Positions 5,376-5,379 of a stretch of DNA of 5,379 bases are shown in pieces. Within the stretch, counting starts at the first letter, position 1; each line of letters begins with the position of its first letter. The notes under the pieces are model-generated. The model was not told the DNA's origin and searched no databases. It was given only the letters and a program-made list of their open reading frames with translations. The DNA lies in NCBI GenBank assembly GCA_002256465.1, contig NQJG01000203.1, positions 1 through 5,379 on the forward strand, written 5' to 3'. The stretch comes from Methylococcaceae bacterium NSP1-1. GTDB taxonomy: Bacteria > Pseudomonadota > Gammaproteobacteria > Methylococcales > Methylomonadaceae. The position numbers and the translations under genes were made by a program.

Positions 5376-5379
5376 GTAT

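Overview
The window looks like chromosomal DNA from a Gram-negative, probably gammaproteobacterial, organism. The evidence is a RimO whose catalytic and C-terminal regions follow the gammaproteobacterial pattern, a lipobox-type small lipoprotein, and ordinary sigma-70-like promoters with Shine-Dalgarno sites. A methanotroph-like (Methylococcales) host is possible, but that is a guess from general resemblance and was not tested. No transposase, integrase, CRISPR array, tRNA or rRNA was seen.

Layout. (1) Positions 1-924 on the + strand hold the 3' two-thirds of rimO, the ribosomal protein S12 methylthiotransferase; its N-terminal domain lies outside the window. (2) Converging on it from the - strand is a protealysin-type M4 metalloprotease (1710-2792) with the gene for its presumed proteinaceous inhibitor, an emfourin-family protein (977-1267), downstream. 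The two are separated by an unusually long 442-bp spacer. The spacer holds three inverted repeats and a good candidate promoter for the inhibitor alone. (3) Positions 3070-3183 (-) encode a 37-residue lipoprotein with its own extended -10 promoter, a strong ribosome binding site and a strong intrinsic terminator (3019-3050), so it is a complete minimal transcription unit. (4) Positions 3312-5042 (-) encode a large membrane protein: an HTTM (vitamin K-dependent carboxylase-like) membrane region, a DCC/DUF393 thiol-disulfide oxidoreductase-like domain with a CPLC motif, two further membrane segments and an unassigned C-terminal domain. It seems to lack the usual HTTM N-terminus, starts at TTG without a visible ribosome binding site, and has a stop codon just upstream. 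(5) Positions 5244-5375 (-) encode a 43-residue single-span membrane protein followed by a strong terminator (5165-5214).

How the genes work together. The only clear functional partnership is protease plus inhibitor. Protealysin-like enzymes are made as precursors with a short inhibitory propeptide, and emfourin proteins are slow, tight-binding inhibitors of the same M4 enzymes. The separate promoters seen here suggest the two levels of control are set independently. The lipoprotein, the HTTM-DCC protein and the small membrane protein share a strand but are separated by terminators or promoters, and nothing in the sequence links them to one pathway. I found no convincing wholly new system. 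The items most worth a second look are the split protease-inhibitor pair and the truncated HTTM-DCC gene with its unassigned C-terminal domain.
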